This document shows positions 1 to 10,947 of a stretch of DNA of 64,000 nt, one piece after another. A program made the position numbers and the translations under genes. The notes under the pieces are model-generated. The model worked only from the letters and a program-made list of their open reading frames with translations, ran no database searches and had not been told where the DNA came from. This stretch comes from Histidinibacterium lentulum (lineage in GTDB: Bacteria > Pseudomonadota > Alphaproteobacteria > Rhodobacterales > Rhodobacteraceae): NCBI RefSeq assembly GCF_003789055.1, contig NZ_ML119083.1, positions 372,001 through 436,000 of the forward strand, given 5' to 3'. Position 1 is the first letter of the stretch. Each line of letters opens with the position of its first letter.

Positions 1-498
1 AGCCGGATGCGGCGTGAGGCGACCGCGGGAAAGCAGGGCGGCCGCACGGTGGAGATCCAGCGGCTGATCGGGCGCAGCCTGCGCGCGGGCGTGGACCGGG
101 TGGCGCTGGGCGAGCGGCAGATCACCGTGGATTGCGACGTGCTGCAGGCCGACGGCGGCACGCGCTGCGCCGCGATCACGGGCGGATGGGTCGCGCTGAA
201 GCTGGCGGTGGGCAAACTGATGAAGGCAGGCGAGGTGCGCACCGATCCGCTGGGCGACCCGGTCTCGGCGGTGAGCTGCGGGATCTACGCCGGCCAGCCG
301 GTGCTGGACCTCGATTACCCGGAGGACAGCGAGGCGGGCGTCGACGGCAATTTCGTGATGGCCGGGAACCGGCTGATCGAGGTGCAGATGTCGGCGGAGG
401 GCGCGACCTTCTCGCGCGGGGAGATGGACCAGCTTCTGGCGCTGGCGGAGGCCGGCTGCGCGGCACTCGCGGAGGCGCAGCGCGCGGCGGTCGCATGA
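1..498 (+). CDS. rph: Ribonuclease PH, C-terminal part (5' end outside window)
   Basis: The reading frame is open from the first base, so the true start lies upstream. About 165 residues are present of a family that is usually near 240. RNase PH is a phosphorolytic 3'-5' exoribonuclease that trims tRNA 3' ends and works as a hexameric ring. The fragment shows the family's C-terminal half: the [13 protein letters not shown] stretch near the left edge, an [15 protein letters not shown] segment, and a D-L-D-Y-x-E-D-S motif. The stop overlaps the rdgB start as ATGA, so the two genes are probably translationally coupled. Confidence 0.95.
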   Translation, partial: SRMRREATAGKQGGRTVEIQRLIGRSLRAGVDRVALGERQITVDCDVLQADGGTRCAAITGGWVALKLAVGKLMKAGEVRTDPLGDPVSAVSCGIYAGQPVLDLDYPEDSEAGVDGNFVMAGNRLIEVQMSAEGATFSRGEMDQLLALAEAGCAALAEAQRAAVA

Positions 499-1106
499 CC
501 CGGCGGTTCGACGGAGAGCGGCTGGTCGTCGCCACGCACAACGCGGGCAAGCTGGAGGAGATCGCGGCGCTGCTGGAGCCCTTTGGGGTGGCGTTGACCT
601 CGGCGGGCGATCACGGGCTGATCGAGCCCGAGGAGACGGAAGACACCTTCGTCGGCAATGCGCGGATCAAGGCCCATGCGGCGGCGGGGGCCACCGGCCT
701 GCCGGCGCTCGCGGACGACAGCGGGCTGACGATCGACGCGCTGGGCGGCGATCCGGGCGTCAGGACGGCGGATTGGGCCGAAACAGGGTCTGGCCGGGAC
801 TTCGCGCTCGCCATGACCCGCACCTGGAACGCGCTGGAGGAGGTCTCCGCCCCCGAGCCGCGCCGGGCGCAGTTCCGTTGCACGCTGGTGCTGGCCTGGC
901 CCGACGGGCATGACGAGGTGTTCGAGGGCGTCATGCCGGGACGGATCGTCTGGCCGATGCGGGGCGACCAGGGGCACGGGTACGATCCGATCTTCCAGCC
1001 GGACGGGCATGAGCTGACCTTCGGCGAGATGGACCGTTGGGAGAAGAACGAGATCAGCCACCGGGCGCGGGCCTTTGCCGCGCTGGTCGAGGGGTGCTTT
1101 GGCTGA
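495..1106 (+). CDS. rdgB: Non-canonical purine NTP pyrophosphatase (RdgB/HAM1 family)
   Basis: This 203-residue protein hydrolyses dITP, XTP and dHAPTP to the monophosphate plus pyrophosphate, which keeps damaged purines out of DNA. The substrate-binding motif T-H-N-A-G-K is at residues 14-19, the catalytic A-D-D-S-G-L at about 73-78, and a G-Y-D-P-I-F motif lies in the C-terminal third, all diagnostic of the family. The ATG overlaps the rph stop by 4 nt. The length matches the family. The rph-rdgB-hemW order is a common alphaproteobacterial housekeeping operon. Confidence 0.96.
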   Translation: MTRRFDGERLVVATHNAGKLEEIAALLEPFGVALTSAGDHGLIEPEETEDTFVGNARIKAHAAAGATGLPALADDSGLTIDALGGDPGVRTADWAETGSGRDFALAMTRTWNALEEVSAPEPRRAQFRCTLVLAWPDGHDEVFEGVMPGRIVWPMRGDQGHGYDPIFQPDGHELTFGEMDRWEKNEISHRARAFAALVEGCFG

Positions 1107-2250
1107 GGACTGGCAGGCGGGGGGCTTCGGCCTTTACGTGCACTGGCCGTTCTGCCAGGCGAAATGCCCCTATTGCGACTTCAACTCGCATGTCGTGGCG
1201 GGGGTGGACCAGGAGCGCTGGGCGAGGGCGCTGGTGGCGGAAATCCGGAGGTACGGGGAGCAGACGGGGCCGAGGGTGCTTGGCAGCGTGTTCTTCGGGG
1301 GTGGCACGCCGAGCCTGATGGGGCCGGAGACGGTCGCCGCGGTCCTGGAGGCGGTGCGGGAGACCTGGCCGAGGGCGAACGATCTCGAGGTGACGCTGGA
1401 GGCCAATCCGACTTCGGTGGAGGCAGGGCGGTTCCGCGGCTACCGGGATGCGGGCGTCACGCGGGTATCTCTGGGCGTGCAGGCGCTGGATGACGAAAGC
1501 CTGCGGCGGCTGGGGCGGCTGCACAGCGCGGACGAGGCGCGGGCGGCGTTCGGGATCGCGCGGGACGTGTTCGAGCGGGTGAGCTTCGACCTGATCTATG
1601 CGCGGCAGGATCAGGGGGTGGAGGACTGGCGGCGGGAGCTGGGTGCGGCGCTGGCGCTGGCCGTGGATCACCTGTCGCTCTACCAGCTGACGATCGAGGA
1701 AGGCACGGCCTTTGGCGCGCGACATGCGGCGGGGGGCCTGAAGGGATTGCCGGACGAGGATCGGGCGGCGGACCTGTGGGAGGTCACTCAAGAGATGACG
1801 GCAGCGGCGGGGATGGCGTCCTATGAGGTGTCGAACCACGCGCGACCAGATGCGGTATGTTACCACAACATGGTGTATTGGCGCTCTGGGGATTACGCAG
1901 CGGTCGGGCCGGGGGCGCATGGGCGGCTGACGCTGGACGGGCAGCGTTGGGCCACGGTGGCGCATCGGGCGCCGGGCAAGTGGATGGACGGGGTTGAACG
2001 AACCGGGACGGGCGAGGAAGAGCGGACGCCGCTCTCGCACGAGGACCGGCTGACGGAGATGCTGCTGATGGGGCTGCGCCTGCGGGAAGGCGTGGCTGTC
2101 GAGCGGCTGGACCGGCTGGGCTGGGACCCTGCGCCCGCGAGGGAACTGGCGGAGGCAGGGTGGCTGCGGTTCGAGGGAGGGCGGCTGGCCGCGACGGCGC
2201 AGGCCTGGCCGGTGCTGAACGCGGTGCTGCGGGAGCTGGTGCCCGGTTAA
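1099..2250 (+). CDS. hemW: HemW-type radical SAM protein (heme chaperone family)
   Basis: The radical-SAM cluster motif C-x3-C-x2-C is at residues 19-26 and is followed by D-F. The fourth cysteine of true HemN is absent, which places the protein with HemW, a heme-binding protein that inserts heme into respiratory enzymes, rather than with the anaerobic coproporphyrinogen oxidase. The TTG at 1099 is preferred because GAGGGG (1089-1094) lies just upstream. An in-frame ATG at 1075 without a clear ribosome site is the alternative. The gene overlaps rdgB by 8 nt. Its TAA meets the convergent parB stop with a 4-nt overlap. Confidence 0.9.
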   Translation: MAEDWQAGGFGLYVHWPFCQAKCPYCDFNSHVVAGVDQERWARALVAEIRRYGEQTGPRVLGSVFFGGGTPSLMGPETVAAVLEAVRETWPRANDLEVTLEANPTSVEAGRFRGYRDAGVTRVSLGVQALDDESLRRLGRLHSADEARAAFGIARDVFERVSFDLIYARQDQGVEDWRRELGAALALAVDHLSLYQLTIEEGTAFGARHAAGGLKGLPDEDRAADLWEVTQEMTAAAGMASYEVSNHARPDAVCYHNMVYWRSGDYAAVGPGAHGRLTLDGQRWATVAHRAPGKWMDGVERTGTGEEERTPLSHEDRLTEMLLMGLRLREGVAVERLDRLGWDPAPARELAEAGWLRFEGGRLAATAQAWPVLNAVLRELVPG

Positions 2251-3134
2251 CCGCCCGAGAGAGCGCGCAGGAGGTCGTCGAGCTGGCCAAGGTCGGCGTA
2301 GCGGATCGAGAGGGTGCCGCCTTCGGTGCCCGGGATATGATCTATGGTGACGCGCATCCCGAGAGCGGCCGCGAGTTCGGCCTCGATCTGGCGGGTGTCG
2401 GCATCCTTCTCCGGGGCGGTGCGCCGGGGCTTGGCAGACGTCTGTTCCGGCTTGCGCCGCGCCAGCGCCTCGACCGCTCGGACGGAGAGGCCCTCGCTGA
2501 CCACGCGGGCGGCGATCGCCTCGGCCTCGTCGTGGCCGACGAGAGCGCGGGCGTGACCCGCGCTCAGGCGGCCTTCGGTCAACAGGTGGCGCACGCTGTC
2601 GGGCAAGGTAAGCAGGCGCAAGGCATTGGCGATGTGGCTGCGGCTCTTGCCCAGCGCGGTGGCGAGCTGATCCTGGGTATGGCCGAACCGGTCCATAAGC
2701 TGACGATAGCCTGCGGCCTCGTCCACCGGGTTCAGGTCGGCGCGCTGGATGTTCTCGATGATCGCGACCTCGAGCACCTCGGTGTCGTCGAAATCGCGGA
2801 CGATCACCGGAAGCTCGTGGACCTGCGCCTGCTGCGCCGCGCGCCAGCGGCGCTCGCCCGCGACGATCTCGAAGGCCTCCGGCGTGCGAGGAGAGGGGCG
2901 GACGATCAGGGGCTGGATCACCCCCTTCTCGCGGATCGAGGCGGCCAGTTCGGCCAGCGCATCGGCGTTGAAGCTGCGGCGCGGCTGATCCGGGTTCGGG
3001 TGGATGCGGTCGATGGGCAGCGTCCGTTCAGGCGCGCGCGGCGCATCTGGCGCAGTCACCGTCGGGCCGACATCGGCCATCAGCGCGGAGAGACCCCGGC
3101 CGAGGCCGCGGGACTTGGGGCGGGAATCGGACAT
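2247..3134 (-). CDS. parB: Chromosome-partitioning protein ParB
   Basis: This 295-residue protein binds parS, spreads on DNA using CTP, and with ParA segregates the origin region. The N-terminus carries the ParA-activating G-L-G-R-G-L-S-A-L-M peptide (residues 10-19). The CTP-binding G-E-R-R-W-R-A box is at 93-99, the E-N-I-Q-R motif at 127-131, and a helix-turn-helix follows at about 151-180. parA lies directly upstream. Two perfect parS sites sit 1.4 and 3.3 kb away at 4505 and 6410, which supports a working ParABS locus. Confidence 0.97.
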   Translation of the reverse strand: MSDSRPKSRGLGRGLSALMADVGPTVTAPDAPRAPERTLPIDRIHPNPDQPRRSFNADALAELAASIREKGVIQPLIVRPSPRTPEAFEIVAGERRWRAAQQAQVHELPVIVRDFDDTEVLEVAIIENIQRADLNPVDEAAGYRQLMDRFGHTQDQLATALGKSRSHIANALRLLTLPDSVRHLLTEGRLSAGHARALVGHDEAEAIAARVVSEGLSVRAVEALARRKPEQTSAKPRRTAPEKDADTRQIEAELAAALGMRVTIDHIPGTEGGTLSIRYADLGQLDDLLRALSGG

Positions 3135-3147
3135 GGACGGTCTCCGG

Positions 3148-3939
3148 TCAGGCGTTTCGGGCGAGCAGTTCGGCGGCCAGGGCGCGGTAGGCCTGGGCGC
3201 CGCGGCTGGCCGGATCGTAGTCGAGCACCGGCATGGCGTAGGACGGGGCCTCGGATAGGCGGACGTTGCGCGGAATCACCGTCTCGAACACCAGATCGCC
3301 AAGGTTCTCGCGGGCATCCTCCTCGACCTGGCGGGCGAGGTTGTTGCGGGCGTCATGCATGGTGAGGGCGATTCCCTCGATCCGCAGGCCTGGATTGGCG
3401 CGCTCGCGAACGTCTCGGATGGTGAGCATGAGCTGGGAGAGGCCCTCGAGGGCGAAGAACTCGCTCTGCAGCGGGACGATCACCGCGTCGGCCGCGACGA
3501 AGGCGTTGACGGTGAGGAGGTTGAGCGAGGGCGGGCAGTCGATCAGCACATAGTCGTAGGACCGGCCGACCGGGGTTTGCAGGGCGGTTTGCAGCAGGTA
3601 GATGCGGCGTTCGTTGGCCACGAGGTCGATATCGGCGGAGGCAAGATCGGTCGTCGCGGGGATGATGGCGAGATTGGCCACATTCGTGGACTGCACGGCG
3701 TCGGCGAGCGGCGCGCCGGCCATCAGGATGTCGTAGGTGGTCGTCTGACGCGCCCCGAGGTCGATGCCGAGGCCGGTCGACGCGTTGCCCTGGGGGTCGA
3801 TGTCGATGATCAGCACCTTCTGCCCGGTCGCGGCCAAGGCGGCCCCCAGGTTGATCGCCGTCGTGGTCTTTCCCACGCCGCCTTTCTGGTTGGCGACAGC
3901 AAAGATCCGGGGCACCTGGGGTCGGCTCGGGTCAGACAC
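3148..3939 (-). CDS. parA: Chromosome-partitioning ATPase ParA (Soj type)
   Basis: This 263-residue ParA/MinD-family ATPase carries the deviant Walker A K-G-G-V-G-K-T-T at residues 19-26. It has the short N-terminus of chromosomal Soj-type ParA, which lacks the HTH of plasmid ParA. The GTG at 3939 is chosen because translation then begins S-D-P-S-R-P-Q and overlaps the rsmG stop by 8 nt, as is usual in alphaproteobacterial rsmG-parA-parB operons. A longer in-frame ATG at 4008 would lie deep inside rsmG. The protein drives ParB-parS complexes along the nucleoid. Confidence 0.96.
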   Translation of the reverse strand: MSDPSRPQVPRIFAVANQKGGVGKTTTAINLGAALAATGQKVLIIDIDPQGNASTGLGIDLGARQTTTYDILMAGAPLADAVQSTNVANLAIIPATTDLASADIDLVANERRIYLLQTALQTPVGRSYDYVLIDCPPSLNLLTVNAFVAADAVIVPLQSEFFALEGLSQLMLTIRDVRERANPGLRIEGIALTMHDARNNLARQVEEDARENLGDLVFETVIPRNVRLSEAPSYAMPVLDYDPASRGAQAYRALAAELLARNA

Positions 3940-4555
3940 GGACGATCCTTTCGATCCTGAGAATGGCGGCTTCGGGATCGGTGATACTGCGGGTTTCGGA
4001 GAGGGCAAAGTCCCAGTTGGCCCTTGCCTCGTCTATTTCGGGGGCACGGGCGCGGCCCTTGGGCAGAAGGGCGATTCCCTCGGCGGCAAGGTGCCGGTCG
4101 GCGAAGCCGAGGAGGCGCGTCAGGGGGGCAAGGGCGCGGGCGGAGACGATTGCGGCGTTGTGCGGAGGCAGGGCCTCCGCGCGGTCGGTGCGGACCTCGG
4201 CGTCGAGACCGAGCGTCCGGATGGCGGTGCGCAGGAACGTGGCCTTGCGCGTATCGCTTTCCACCAGCGTAACCAGGGTATCGGGGGAATGCTCTGCAAG
4301 AATCGTGGCGACGACGAGACCGGGGAAACCGGCGCCGCTGCCAAGGTCGAGCCAGGGACCGGCCGGGCGCGGGGCGAGGGGGACAAGCTGCGCCGAATCG
4401 CGGATATGTCGGTTCCAGATGTCGGCGCGGCTGTCGGGGGCGATCAGGTTGATCCGCCGCGTCCACTTGTCGACAAGATCCTCAAGCGACGCGAGACGCT
4501 CCAGTGTTTCACGTGAAACATCGAGGCCCGGGACGCCGAGTTCGCGCAGGCTCAC
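3932..4555 (-). CDS. rsmG: 16S rRNA (guanine-527-N7)-methyltransferase RsmG
   Basis: This 207-residue SAM-dependent methyltransferase, formerly GidB, modifies G527 of 16S rRNA. Its loss classically gives low-level streptomycin resistance. The SAM-binding [11 protein letters not shown] is at residues 69-79. Translation starts at a GTG that overlaps the mnmG stop by 4 nt. Near the N-terminus, the D-V-S-R-E-T-L codons contain a perfect parS site (4505-4520), so the protein sequence there is partly dictated by ParB binding. Confidence 0.96.
   Translation of the reverse strand: MSLRELGVPGLDVSRETLERLASLEDLVDKWTRRINLIAPDSRADIWNRHIRDSAQLVPLAPRPAGPWLDLGSGAGFPGLVVATILAEHSPDTLVTLVESDTRKATFLRTAIRTLGLDAEVRTDRAEALPPHNAAIVSARALAPLTRLLGFADRHLAAEGIALLPKGRARAPEIDEARANWDFALSETRSITDPEAAILRIERIVRV
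4505..4520. promoter_or_regulatory. parS: parS centromere site inside rsmG
   Basis: The 16-bp perfect palindrome TGTTTCACGTGAAACA is identical to the bacterial parS consensus bound by ParB. It lies in the 5' coding part of rsmG, about 0.6 kb upstream of parA. A second identical copy is at 6410. Confidence 0.95.
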
Positions 4556-6426
4556 GAGGTTTTCGCGAGTTCGGCGCGGCGGATGCGGGCGAGGATCAGC
4601 AGGAGCGCCGCCGGCGTCATGCCGTCGATGCGGGAGGCGTGGGCGAGTGTCGCGGGCCGCGCGGCGGAGAGCTTTCCGGCCAGTTCCCTGGAAAGGCCCT
4701 CGATGGCAGCATAGTCCATCCAGTCGGGGATCACGCGGTCCTCGTCGCGGTTGAGCGCCTCGACGTCCTTTTGCTGGCGCTCGATGTATTGCGCATAGAG
4801 TGCGTCACGCTTCAGCTGGTCGCGGATATCGGGCGCGATGTCGGCGAGGTCGGGGGCGAGGATCAGCAGCCCGTCGAACTCCAGATCGACGAGGGTCAGA
4901 GCCTCCACCCCCGAGCGGGGCGGTCCCTCGGCATTGAGGCGCACGCCCATCGCGGCGATGTCGCGGGCGGGCAGGCGAAGGGCGGACAGGCGGGCGCGGC
5001 CAGCCTCGAGCGCCGTCCGTTTCTCCTCGAACGCCTGCCAGCGGGTCTCGCCGACGCAGCCGATCTGGCGGCCCCAGGCGGTCAGGCGCTGATCGGCATT
5101 GTCGGCACGCAAGGAGAGCCGGAATTCCGCGCGGGAGGTGAACATGCGGTAGGGCTCGCTCACGCCGCGGGTGACGAGATCGTCGATCATCACGCCGATG
5201 TAGCTGCTGGTACGGCTGAAGGTGACCGGCGCCGTGCCGCGCGCCTGCGCAGCGGCGTTGAGGCCGGCGACGAGGCCCTGGGCGGCGGCCTCCTCGTAGC
5301 CCGTGGTGCCGTTGATCTGACCGGCGAGGTAAAGGCCCCGCGTTGCGCGGAGTTCCAGCGTGGGCTGAAGCGCGCGGGGATCGACGTAATCGTACTCGAT
5401 GGCATAGCCGGGCTGGAGGATCTCCGCCTCCTCGAGCCCCTCGATGGAGCGGACATAGTCCTGCTGCACCTCGGCGGGCAGGGAGGTCGAGATGCCGTTG
5501 GGGTAGACGGTGTGATCGTTCAGCCCCTCGGGTTCGAGAAAGACCTGGTGGGAGGTCTTGTCGGCGAAGCGGACGACCTTGTCCTCGATGGAGGGGCAAT
5601 AGCGCGGGCCGACGCCGCTGATATGGCCGCCATACATGGCAGAGCGGGAGAGGTTCTCGCGGATGATCTCGTGCGTGCGCGCGTTCGTGTGGGTGATGCC
5701 GCACGCGATCTGCCGGGCCGTGGGCGCGGTGTTCAGGAAGGAGAAGACGACGGGCGCGTCGTCGCCGGGCTGCATCTCGAGGCGGGACCAGTCGATGGTG
5801 CGTCCGTCGAGGCGGGGCGGGGTCCCCGTTTTCAGGCGGCCAAGGGGGAGGCTGAGGGCGTCCATTCGTTCGGCCATGCGGATCGCGGGCGATTCACCCA
5901 TGCGGCCGCCGGAGCGGGAGACGTCGCCGATGTGGATGACGCCGCGGAGGAAGGTACCGGTGGTCAGGATCACGGCGGAGGCATGGACGCTGGTGCCGTC
6001 CGCGAGAAGGACGCCGGCGATGCGGCCGCCTTCGTCGATGAGGTCGACGGCCTCGCCCTCGATCACCTCGATCAGCGGAGCGGCGGAAATCTCCGCCTGC
6101 ATGGCAGAGCGGTAGAGCGCGCGGTCGGCCTGGGCGCGGGGGCCCTGGACCGCGGGGCCCTTCTTGCGATTGAGGAGGCGGAACTGGATACCCGCCGCGT
6201 CGGCCACACGGCCCATGATCCCGTCGAGGGCGTCGATCTCGCGCACGAGATGGCCCTTGCCGAGGCCGCCGATGGCGGGGTTGCAGGACATGACGCCGAT
6301 GGTATCCCGGGACAGGGTGACGAGGGCGACGCGGACGCCGCAGCGGGCAGCGGCGTGGGCCGCTTCGGTTCCGGCGTGGCCGCCGCCGATCACCACGATG
6401 TCGGTGTCATGTTTCACGTGAAACAA
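4552..6426 (-). CDS. mnmG: tRNA uridine-5-carboxymethylaminomethyl modification enzyme MnmG
   Basis: This 624-residue FAD protein, also called GidA, acts with MnmE to install the cmnm5 group on wobble U34 of certain tRNAs. The dinucleotide-binding G-G-G-H-A-G is at residues 14-19. The family signatures S-C-N-P-A-I-G-G and, later, P-G-Y-A-I-E-Y-D are present. The first six residues, M-F-H-V-K-H, are encoded by a perfect parS site, so the start codon lies inside the ParB-binding sequence. mnmE is 3 bp upstream and rsmG overlaps downstream, giving an mnmE-mnmG-rsmG-parA-parB operon. Confidence 0.97.
   Translation of the reverse strand: MFHVKHDTDIVVIGGGHAGTEAAHAAARCGVRVALVTLSRDTIGVMSCNPAIGGLGKGHLVREIDALDGIMGRVADAAGIQFRLLNRKKGPAVQGPRAQADRALYRSAMQAEISAAPLIEVIEGEAVDLIDEGGRIAGVLLADGTSVHASAVILTTGTFLRGVIHIGDVSRSGGRMGESPAIRMAERMDALSLPLGRLKTGTPPRLDGRTIDWSRLEMQPGDDAPVVFSFLNTAPTARQIACGITHTNARTHEIIRENLSRSAMYGGHISGVGPRYCPSIEDKVVRFADKTSHQVFLEPEGLNDHTVYPNGISTSLPAEVQQDYVRSIEGLEEAEILQPGYAIEYDYVDPRALQPTLELRATRGLYLAGQINGTTGYEEAAAQGLVAGLNAAAQARGTAPVTFSRTSSYIGVMIDDLVTRGVSEPYRMFTSRAEFRLSLRADNADQRLTAWGRQIGCVGETRWQAFEEKRTALEAGRARLSALRLPARDIAAMGVRLNAEGPPRSGVEALTLVDLEFDGLLILAPDLADIAPDIRDQLKRDALYAQYIERQQKDVEALNRDEDRVIPDWMDYAAIEGLSRELAGKLSAARPATLAHASRIDGMTPAALLLILARIRRAELAKTS
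6410..6425. promoter_or_regulatory. parS: parS centromere site across the mnmG start codon
   Basis: This is a second perfect copy of TGTTTCACGTGAAACA. On the minus strand it covers the mnmG initiation region, so bound ParB would sit on the translation-start region of that gene within the operon. Confidence 0.95.
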
Positions 6427-6429
6427 TCC

Positions 6430-7710
6430 TCATTTCCCGATGCAGAAGCTGGCGAACACTTCGTCCAGCACCTGCTCCACGTCAACCCGGCCCACGAGCT
6501 CGTCAAGGGCGAGGATCGCCTCGCGCAGGCGGTGCGCCAAGAGATCGGGCGTCTGGCCCATGCGATCAAGCCCCTCGATCACGTCGTCCAGGGCGTCTGC
6601 CGCGCGGTCCATCGCCGCGCGATGCCGGGCCCGCGACGCGACACCGCTGCCCTGGGCCAGGGGCTCCAGCCGGGCCACGATCTCTGCGATCAACGCGTCG
6701 AGGCCCTCGCCCGTCAGACCGGAGACGGCGAGGCCCGGGGCACCGCCCCGGTCCGCCTTGCCGGTCACCACAAGATCGCCTTCGCGCAGTTCCTCCGCCG
6801 GCACACCGCCCGGTTCCACGAGATGCACCCGAAGATCGGCCAGCGCCGCCCGGGCGCGGGCACGCTCCATGCCGATCCGCTCCACCTGGTCGCCACCCTC
6901 GCGCAGACCGGCGGTGTCAAGTAGCGTCACCGGAAGGCCCGACAGCTCCATCTGCACCTCGATCACGTCGCGGGTGGTGCCCGCAACTTCGGACGTGATC
7001 GCTGCCTCCCGCCCGGCCAAAGCATTGAGAAGAGTGGATTTTCCCACGTTCGGCGCACCGAGGATCGCCACCTCGAACCCGTCCCGCACCCGCTCCGCCG
7101 CCGCCACGCCCGCGGATTCGCGGCGCAGGTCCCTCAGGACGGTCCCGAGAAGCGTCGCAACCTCGGGTGAGACATCCTCGGGCACGTCCTCGTCCGCGAA
7201 ATCTATCGTCGCCTCGATCAGGGCGGCCGCCCGCACCAGATCGCGGCGCCAATCCTCCGCCCGCTTGCCGAGTGCACCGGCGAGGGCGCGCATGGCCTGG
7301 ACGCGCTGGCGTTCGGTCTCGGCGTCGATCAGATCGGCCAGGGCCTCCACCTGAGCGAGATCGAGCCGCCCGGCAAGAAAGGCACGCTGGGTGAATTCCC
7401 CCGCAGTCGCGGCACGCAGGCCGGGCAGGGTCCCCAGCACGCGCAACACGGCGGACACCACGGCGGGACTGCCGTGAAGATGGAGCTCCGCCACCTCTTC
7501 GCCGGTGAAACTGCCCCCGGCGGCGAAGGTCAGGACCAGCGCCTCGTCCAGCACATCGCCGCCGGACCGGAGCTTGCGCAGGGATCTTCCCGGCCACGGC
7601 AGGGCGCCGGCGAGGTTTTCGGCCGCCGCCCGCGCTTCGGGTCCGGAGATGCGGACAACCGCCACCCCCGCCCGTCCGCGCGCGGAGGCCAGTGCAAAGA
7701 TGGTGTCCAT
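6430..7710 (-). CDS. mnmE: tRNA modification GTPase MnmE
   Basis: This 426-residue, K+-type dimeric GTPase is the partner of MnmG in U34 modification. The N-terminal tetrahydrofolate-binding domain covers roughly 1-115. A helical domain surrounds the GTPase domain, with G1 G-A-P-N-V-G-K-S-T at 218-226 and G3 D-T-A-G at 265-268. The protein ends with the catalytic C-I-G-K tail. The G4 motif reads T-G-K-A-D (316-320) instead of N-K-x-D, so the usual guanine-contacting Asn is Gly. The gene is slightly shorter than the enterobacterial homologue (about 454). Confidence 0.96.
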   Translation of the reverse strand: MDTIFALASARGRAGVAVVRISGPEARAAAENLAGALPWPGRSLRKLRSGGDVLDEALVLTFAAGGSFTGEEVAELHLHGSPAVVSAVLRVLGTLPGLRAATAGEFTQRAFLAGRLDLAQVEALADLIDAETERQRVQAMRALAGALGKRAEDWRRDLVRAAALIEATIDFADEDVPEDVSPEVATLLGTVLRDLRRESAGVAAAERVRDGFEVAILGAPNVGKSTLLNALAGREAAITSEVAGTTRDVIEVQMELSGLPVTLLDTAGLREGGDQVERIGMERARARAALADLRVHLVEPGGVPAEELREGDLVVTGKADRGGAPGLAVSGLTGEGLDALIAEIVARLEPLAQGSGVASRARHRAAMDRAADALDDVIEGLDRMGQTPDLLAHRLREAILALDELVGRVDVEQVLDEVFASFCIGK

Positions 7711-7738
7711 GGCAGAGCCCCCTCCGGGCGATGCCCCG

Positions 7739-9013
<1,275 letters not shown>

Positions 9014-9520
9014 CTGGTCGCTCCCGGCCTGGTCCCTGGGACCGGCACATCGCGTAAGAGTGGGGGAAATTCGGGCCCGGACGGGCTTCGTCGCTGCTTA
9101 GGCCGGTCCGGAGCTCCTGTCAATTCGCTGCCGGAGGCCCGTGGTTACCTCTCTTCATCTCAGGAAAGAGAAGATCTGATGATGCTGTAAGGAGCTGGGG
9201 ACAACCGCCGTCTCTCAGATTCTCCACCGTGTTGTCCACCGGGGGATGACCAAAAGTCAGGCAGGCCGGCATTGCAGGGCGCAGAATAATCATTTTATGT
9301 CAGAGAGTTGAATGTTGCATGCGGGCCGCGGCTGAGAAACCGCCGCTTGACTTCGCCGGACCCCGGAACCTGTCCACAGGGCGAGTTGTCCTTTGCCCAT
9401 GGGGACGGGCTGTGGCATGTCGGGGACGGGTCCGGCGCCCGGGGGCCGGAGAGCGGAACCCGGCGCCGGTCCGGCCCCGTTTGTCCGTTTCCATCCCGTC
9501 CTCGCCAACAGGTTATCAAC
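9014..9520. other. Candidate chromosomal replication origin (oriC) in the rho-maf gap
   Basis: This 507-bp non-coding gap lies between divergent rho and maf. DnaA-box-like words seen are TTATCAACA (9513-9521), TTGTCCACC (9232-9240), CTGTCCACA (9370-9378) and, on the minus strand, TTGTCCCCA (9196-9204). An AT-rich patch around 9283-9320 stands out in a very GC-rich background and could be the unwinding element. Genes on either side mostly run away from the gap, and parABS is within 3-7 kb. Alphaproteobacterial origins are known near hemE/maf-type loci. No perfect TTATCCACA box is present, so this is a strong inference only. Confidence 0.6.
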
Positions 9521-10120
9521 ATGTCATCCCCCCTCGTTCTCGCGTCCGGGTCGGGCATTCGTGCAACATTGCTGCGGAACGCCGGGCTCACCTTCGACGT
9601 GGAGGTGCCCCGGGTGGACGAATCCGCGGTGCGCGATTCGCTGCTGGAGGAGGGAGCTCTGCCCCGGGACATCGCCGATGCGCTGGCCGATCTGAAGGCG
9701 GCGAAGGTGGCTGCCCGACGGCCCGGGGCTCTGGTCATCGGCTGCGATCAGGTGCTGGTCCATGACGGCGAGATCCTGTCGAAGCCGGAGACTCCGGACG
9801 AGGCGCTGGACCAGTTGCGGCTCCTGTCGGGGCGCAGCCATACGCTCCTGTCGGCGGCGGTGGTCCATGACGAGGGCGGAGCGGTCTGGCGGCATGTGGG
9901 AGAGGCGCGGCTGACCATGCGCAGGCCCTCCGAGGACTGGCTCGAGGCCTATGTCGCCCGGAACTGGGAGAGCATCCGCCACTCCGTCGGCGGCTACAAG
10001 CTGGAGGAGGAGGGCGTGCAGCTCTTCACCCAGGTCCGTGGCGATCATTTCACCATTCTCGGGATTCCCCTGCTGGAACTCTTGTCCTGGCTGATGCTTC
10101 GCGGAACACTCCCGTCATGA
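9521..10120 (+). CDS. maf: Maf-like nucleotide pyrophosphatase
   Basis: This 199-residue Maf/HAM1-superfamily protein shows the S-G-S near the N-terminus (L-A-S-G-S-G, where canonical Maf has L-A-S-x-S-x-R), G-C-D-Q-V-L in the centre, and S-V-G-G-Y-K-L-E in the C-terminal part. Maf proteins hydrolyse non-canonical or house-cleaning nucleotides such as dTTP, UTP and modified pyrimidine NTPs. The ATG at 9521 is chosen because it aligns with the family start. It abuts a DnaA-box-like word. The stop overlaps aroE as ATGA. Confidence 0.9.
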   Translation: MSSPLVLASGSGIRATLLRNAGLTFDVEVPRVDESAVRDSLLEEGALPRDIADALADLKAAKVAARRPGALVIGCDQVLVHDGEILSKPETPDEALDQLRLLSGRSHTLLSAAVVHDEGGAVWRHVGEARLTMRRPSEDWLEAYVARNWESIRHSVGGYKLEEEGVQLFTQVRGDHFTILGIPLLELLSWLMLRGTLPS

Positions 10121-10947
10121 GCGAGACTGGCATTCCCCTCGCCGGCGTCATCGGCCATCCGATCGCCCATTCGAGGAGCCCGCAGCTGCACGGGCACTGG
10201 CTTTCCCGTTACGGCCTGCGCGGTCATTATGTGCCCATGAACGTGGCGCCGGACGACCTGGCGGAGGTGCTGCGCGCCCTGCCAAGGGCCGGGTTCGCGG
10301 GGGTGAACGTCACGATCCCACACAAGCGTGCCGCGCTGGCGCTGGCCGACGAGGTGACGGAGAGCGCGCGGCGGATCGGGGCCGCGAACACGCTGACCTT
10401 CGCGGACGGGCGGATTCATGCTGACAATACCGACGGTTACGGGTTTCTTGAGAACCTGCGTCAGGGGGCGCCCGGCTGGGATCCGGCCGCTGGCGCCGCG
10501 ACGGTCCTGGGGGCTGGGGGCGCGGCGCGGGCGGTGATCGTCGCGTTGATGGATGCGGGCGTGTCGGAGGTCCAGCTGACCAACCGCACCCGGGCCACTG
10601 CGGAAGCCCTGCGGGCGGAGCTGGGCGGCCCGATCCGGGTGCGGGACTGGATGCAGGCGGGCGACGCGCTGCGGGATGCGGCGCTGGTCGTGAACACGAC
10701 CTCGCTGGGGATGACGGGCGGCGGTCCGTTCCTCGTGCCGCTCGATGGCCTGTCGGCCGATGCACTCGTGACGGATCTCGTCTACACCCCTCTTGAAACG
10801 CCACTCCTGCGGGGGGCGCGGGACAGGGGATGTCGCACGGTGGATGGGCTGGGGATGCTGCTGCACCAGGGGGTTCCGGGATTCGAGCGCTGGTTCGGCC
10901 GGCGGCCGGAGGTGGATGACGCGACGCGGGCGGCGGTGCTGGCATGA
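10117..10947 (+). CDS. aroE: Shikimate dehydrogenase
   Basis: This 276-residue NADPH-dependent enzyme reduces 3-dehydroshikimate in aromatic amino-acid synthesis. The shikimate-binding H-S-R-S-P motif is at 18-22. N-V-T-I-P-H-K, containing the catalytic lysine, lies near residue 68. The nucleotide-binding G-A-G-G-A-A-R-A follows in the middle. Length is typical. The gene is coupled to maf and coaE by 4-nt overlaps, the conserved alphaproteobacterial maf-aroE-coaE-dnaQ order. Confidence 0.97.
   Translation: MSETGIPLAGVIGHPIAHSRSPQLHGHWLSRYGLRGHYVPMNVAPDDLAEVLRALPRAGFAGVNVTIPHKRAALALADEVTESARRIGAANTLTFADGRIHADNTDGYGFLENLRQGAPGWDPAAGAATVLGAGGAARAVIVALMDAGVSEVQLTNRTRATAEALRAELGGPIRVRDWMQAGDALRDAALVVNTTSLGMTGGGPFLVPLDGLSADALVTDLVYTPLETPLLRGARDRGCRTVDGLGMLLHQGVPGFERWFGRRPEVDDATRAAVLA

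Noticed and set aside
4504-6924. An 806-codon + strand frame opposite mnmG
   Set aside because: It begins inside parS and runs through mnmG and the end of mnmE on the antisense strand. No ribosome site or motif supports it.
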